Shown here: piece after piece, positions 63,798 through 64,000 of the stretch
Layout: every line of letters starts with the position of its first letter
Position numbering within the stretch: the stretch's first letter is position 1
From: Polynucleobacter asymbioticus QLW-P1DMWA-1
GTDB lineage: Bacteria; Pseudomonadota; Gammaproteobacteria; Burkholderiales; Burkholderiaceae
Direction of reading: 5' to 3'
NCBI RefSeq assembly: GCF_000016345.1
Contig: NC_009379.1
Span: 1,860,001 to 1,924,000 of the forward strand
DNA: 64,000 nucleotides
Program-made: the position numbers and the translations under genes
Notes under the pieces: model-generated
Told to the model about the DNA's origin: nothing
The model's database searches: none
The model's input: the letters and a program-made list of their open reading frames with translations, nothing else

Positions 63798-63843
63798 TGG
63801 TGGCGAATCAGGGATTTGAACCCCGGACCTGCGGATTATGATT
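63798..63843 (-). repeat. attR: 46-bp repeat within the intact tRNA gene
   Basis: Identical to 55485-55530. Covers the tRNA from the anticodon region to CCA. Confidence 0.93.
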
Positions 63844-63874
63844 CCGTCGCTCTAACCAGCTGAGCTAATTCGCC
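63798..63874 (-). tRNA. tRNA with CAU anticodon (elongator Met, or Ile2)
   Basis: A 77-nt gene with encoded CCA. Acceptor stem GGCGAAT / ATTCGCC is perfect, D-arm GCTC...GAGC, T-arm with GGTTCAAATCC-type loop, and anticodon loop ATCATAA. The first base pair is G-C, so it is not an initiator tRNA. The CAU could be read as Met or, if lysidine-modified, Ile. Pair 27-43 is an A-C mismatch. The gene remains intact because the island restores its 3' half. Confidence 0.93.
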
Positions 63875-63883
63875 GAGCTTGCT

Positions 63884-63912
63884 ATTGTAAATGATCGGGG
63901 TTCATCTGTCTA
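63884..63912 (-). promoter_or_regulatory. tRNA promoter
   Basis: On the minus strand TAGACA (63907-63912), 17-bp spacer, TACAAT (63884-63889), 9 bp before the tRNA 5' end. Each box matches five of six consensus bases. Confidence 0.75.
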
Positions 63913-63941
63913 AATGAACTAGATCGACCCGAAATAAGCCT

Positions 63942-64000
63942 TTATTTGATCTGAAAAACGCTTAAAGCCTCCTCTTGACCATAACGAACATTAAATTCAA
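63942..64000 (-). CDS. Possible 3' end of a gene running in from the right edge
   Basis: The minus-strand frame reads EFNVRYGQEEALSVFQIK then stop, with no stop codon before the window edge. It resembles a normal protein C-terminus rather than noise, but only 18 residues are visible and no family can be named. Confidence 0.35.
   Translation of the reverse strand, partial: EFNVRYGQEEALSVFQIK

Larger units (their letters stand above)
55485..63843. mobile_element. Integrated genomic island (about 8.3 kb) at a CAU-anticodon tRNA gene
   Basis: Bounded by 46-bp identical direct repeats, 55485-55530 and 63798-63843, the right one being the 3' part of an intact tRNA gene. A tyrosine integrase (62198-63610) lies next to the intact tRNA, the usual layout. 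Interior genes are mostly unknown, small and visibly richer in A/T than the flanks. They include a four-gene overlapping operon, a second tyrosine recombinase and a possible replication module. No transfer, capsid or tail genes are seen, so it is likely a mobilised island or satellite rather than a complete phage or ICE. Confidence 0.9.

Overview
The window looks like a moderately AT-rich betaproteobacterial chromosome, most likely Polynucleobacter or a close Burkholderiaceae relative. This rests on gene order and protein character: queA-tgt-yajC-secD-secF next to recG/ubiA, the pgk-pyk-fba-purC-purE-purK-tsaC run, ilvE-zinc finger-waaF, and recA-recX near sucCD. No 16S gene is present, so the genus is an inference.

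Layout. 1-19.1 kb is core metabolism and housekeeping: glycolate oxidase subunit GlcF (cut by the window start), YggS, ProC, UbiA, RecG, QueA/Tgt for queuosine, YajC/SecD/SecF for export, WaaA for Kdo transfer, PurB, a glutathione S-transferase-like protein, MnmA, and the three-subunit proton-translocating transhydrogenase. 19.2-22.6 kb is a small accessory glycan cluster (two DUF5672-type proteins, one GT11-like and one GT17-like transferase). 22.7-25.6 kb holds an unknown secreted protein and groESL under a CIRCE element. 25.7-29.7 kb is a signalling operon: degenerate EAL protein, NarL/BvgA-type regulator, BvgS/EvgS-type hybrid kinase. 29.7-44.4 kb returns to core genes (DacB, Sua5-type TsaC, purine genes, glycolysis, IlvE, WaaF, a BepA-like M48 protease, MoaC). 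44.4-50 kb carries three glycosyltransferases, two with long TPR arrays, beside a type IV pilin gene. 50-55.4 kb is TerC, SucCD, RecX and RecA (with a LexA box), and a DUF2878 membrane protein.

55,485-63,843 is an integrated genomic island of about 8.3 kb. Its ends are 46-bp direct repeats. The right copy is the 3' part of an intact CAU-anticodon tRNA gene; the left copy is an orphan tRNA fragment. A 470-aa tyrosine integrase lies next to the intact tRNA, and short repeats that could be integrase arm sites lie just inside both ends. The island also supplies a new terminator for the tRNA; the ancestral one is stranded outside the left end. Its cargo includes a tightly overlapping four-gene operon whose second protein has an RxxxxH motif typical of HEPN ribonucleases, a second small tyrosine recombinase, a two-repeat small protein behind a near-consensus promoter and palindromic operator, and a possible replication module. 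This operon is the best candidate in the window for an undescribed (possibly defensive) system, but its function is inferred only from motif and context.
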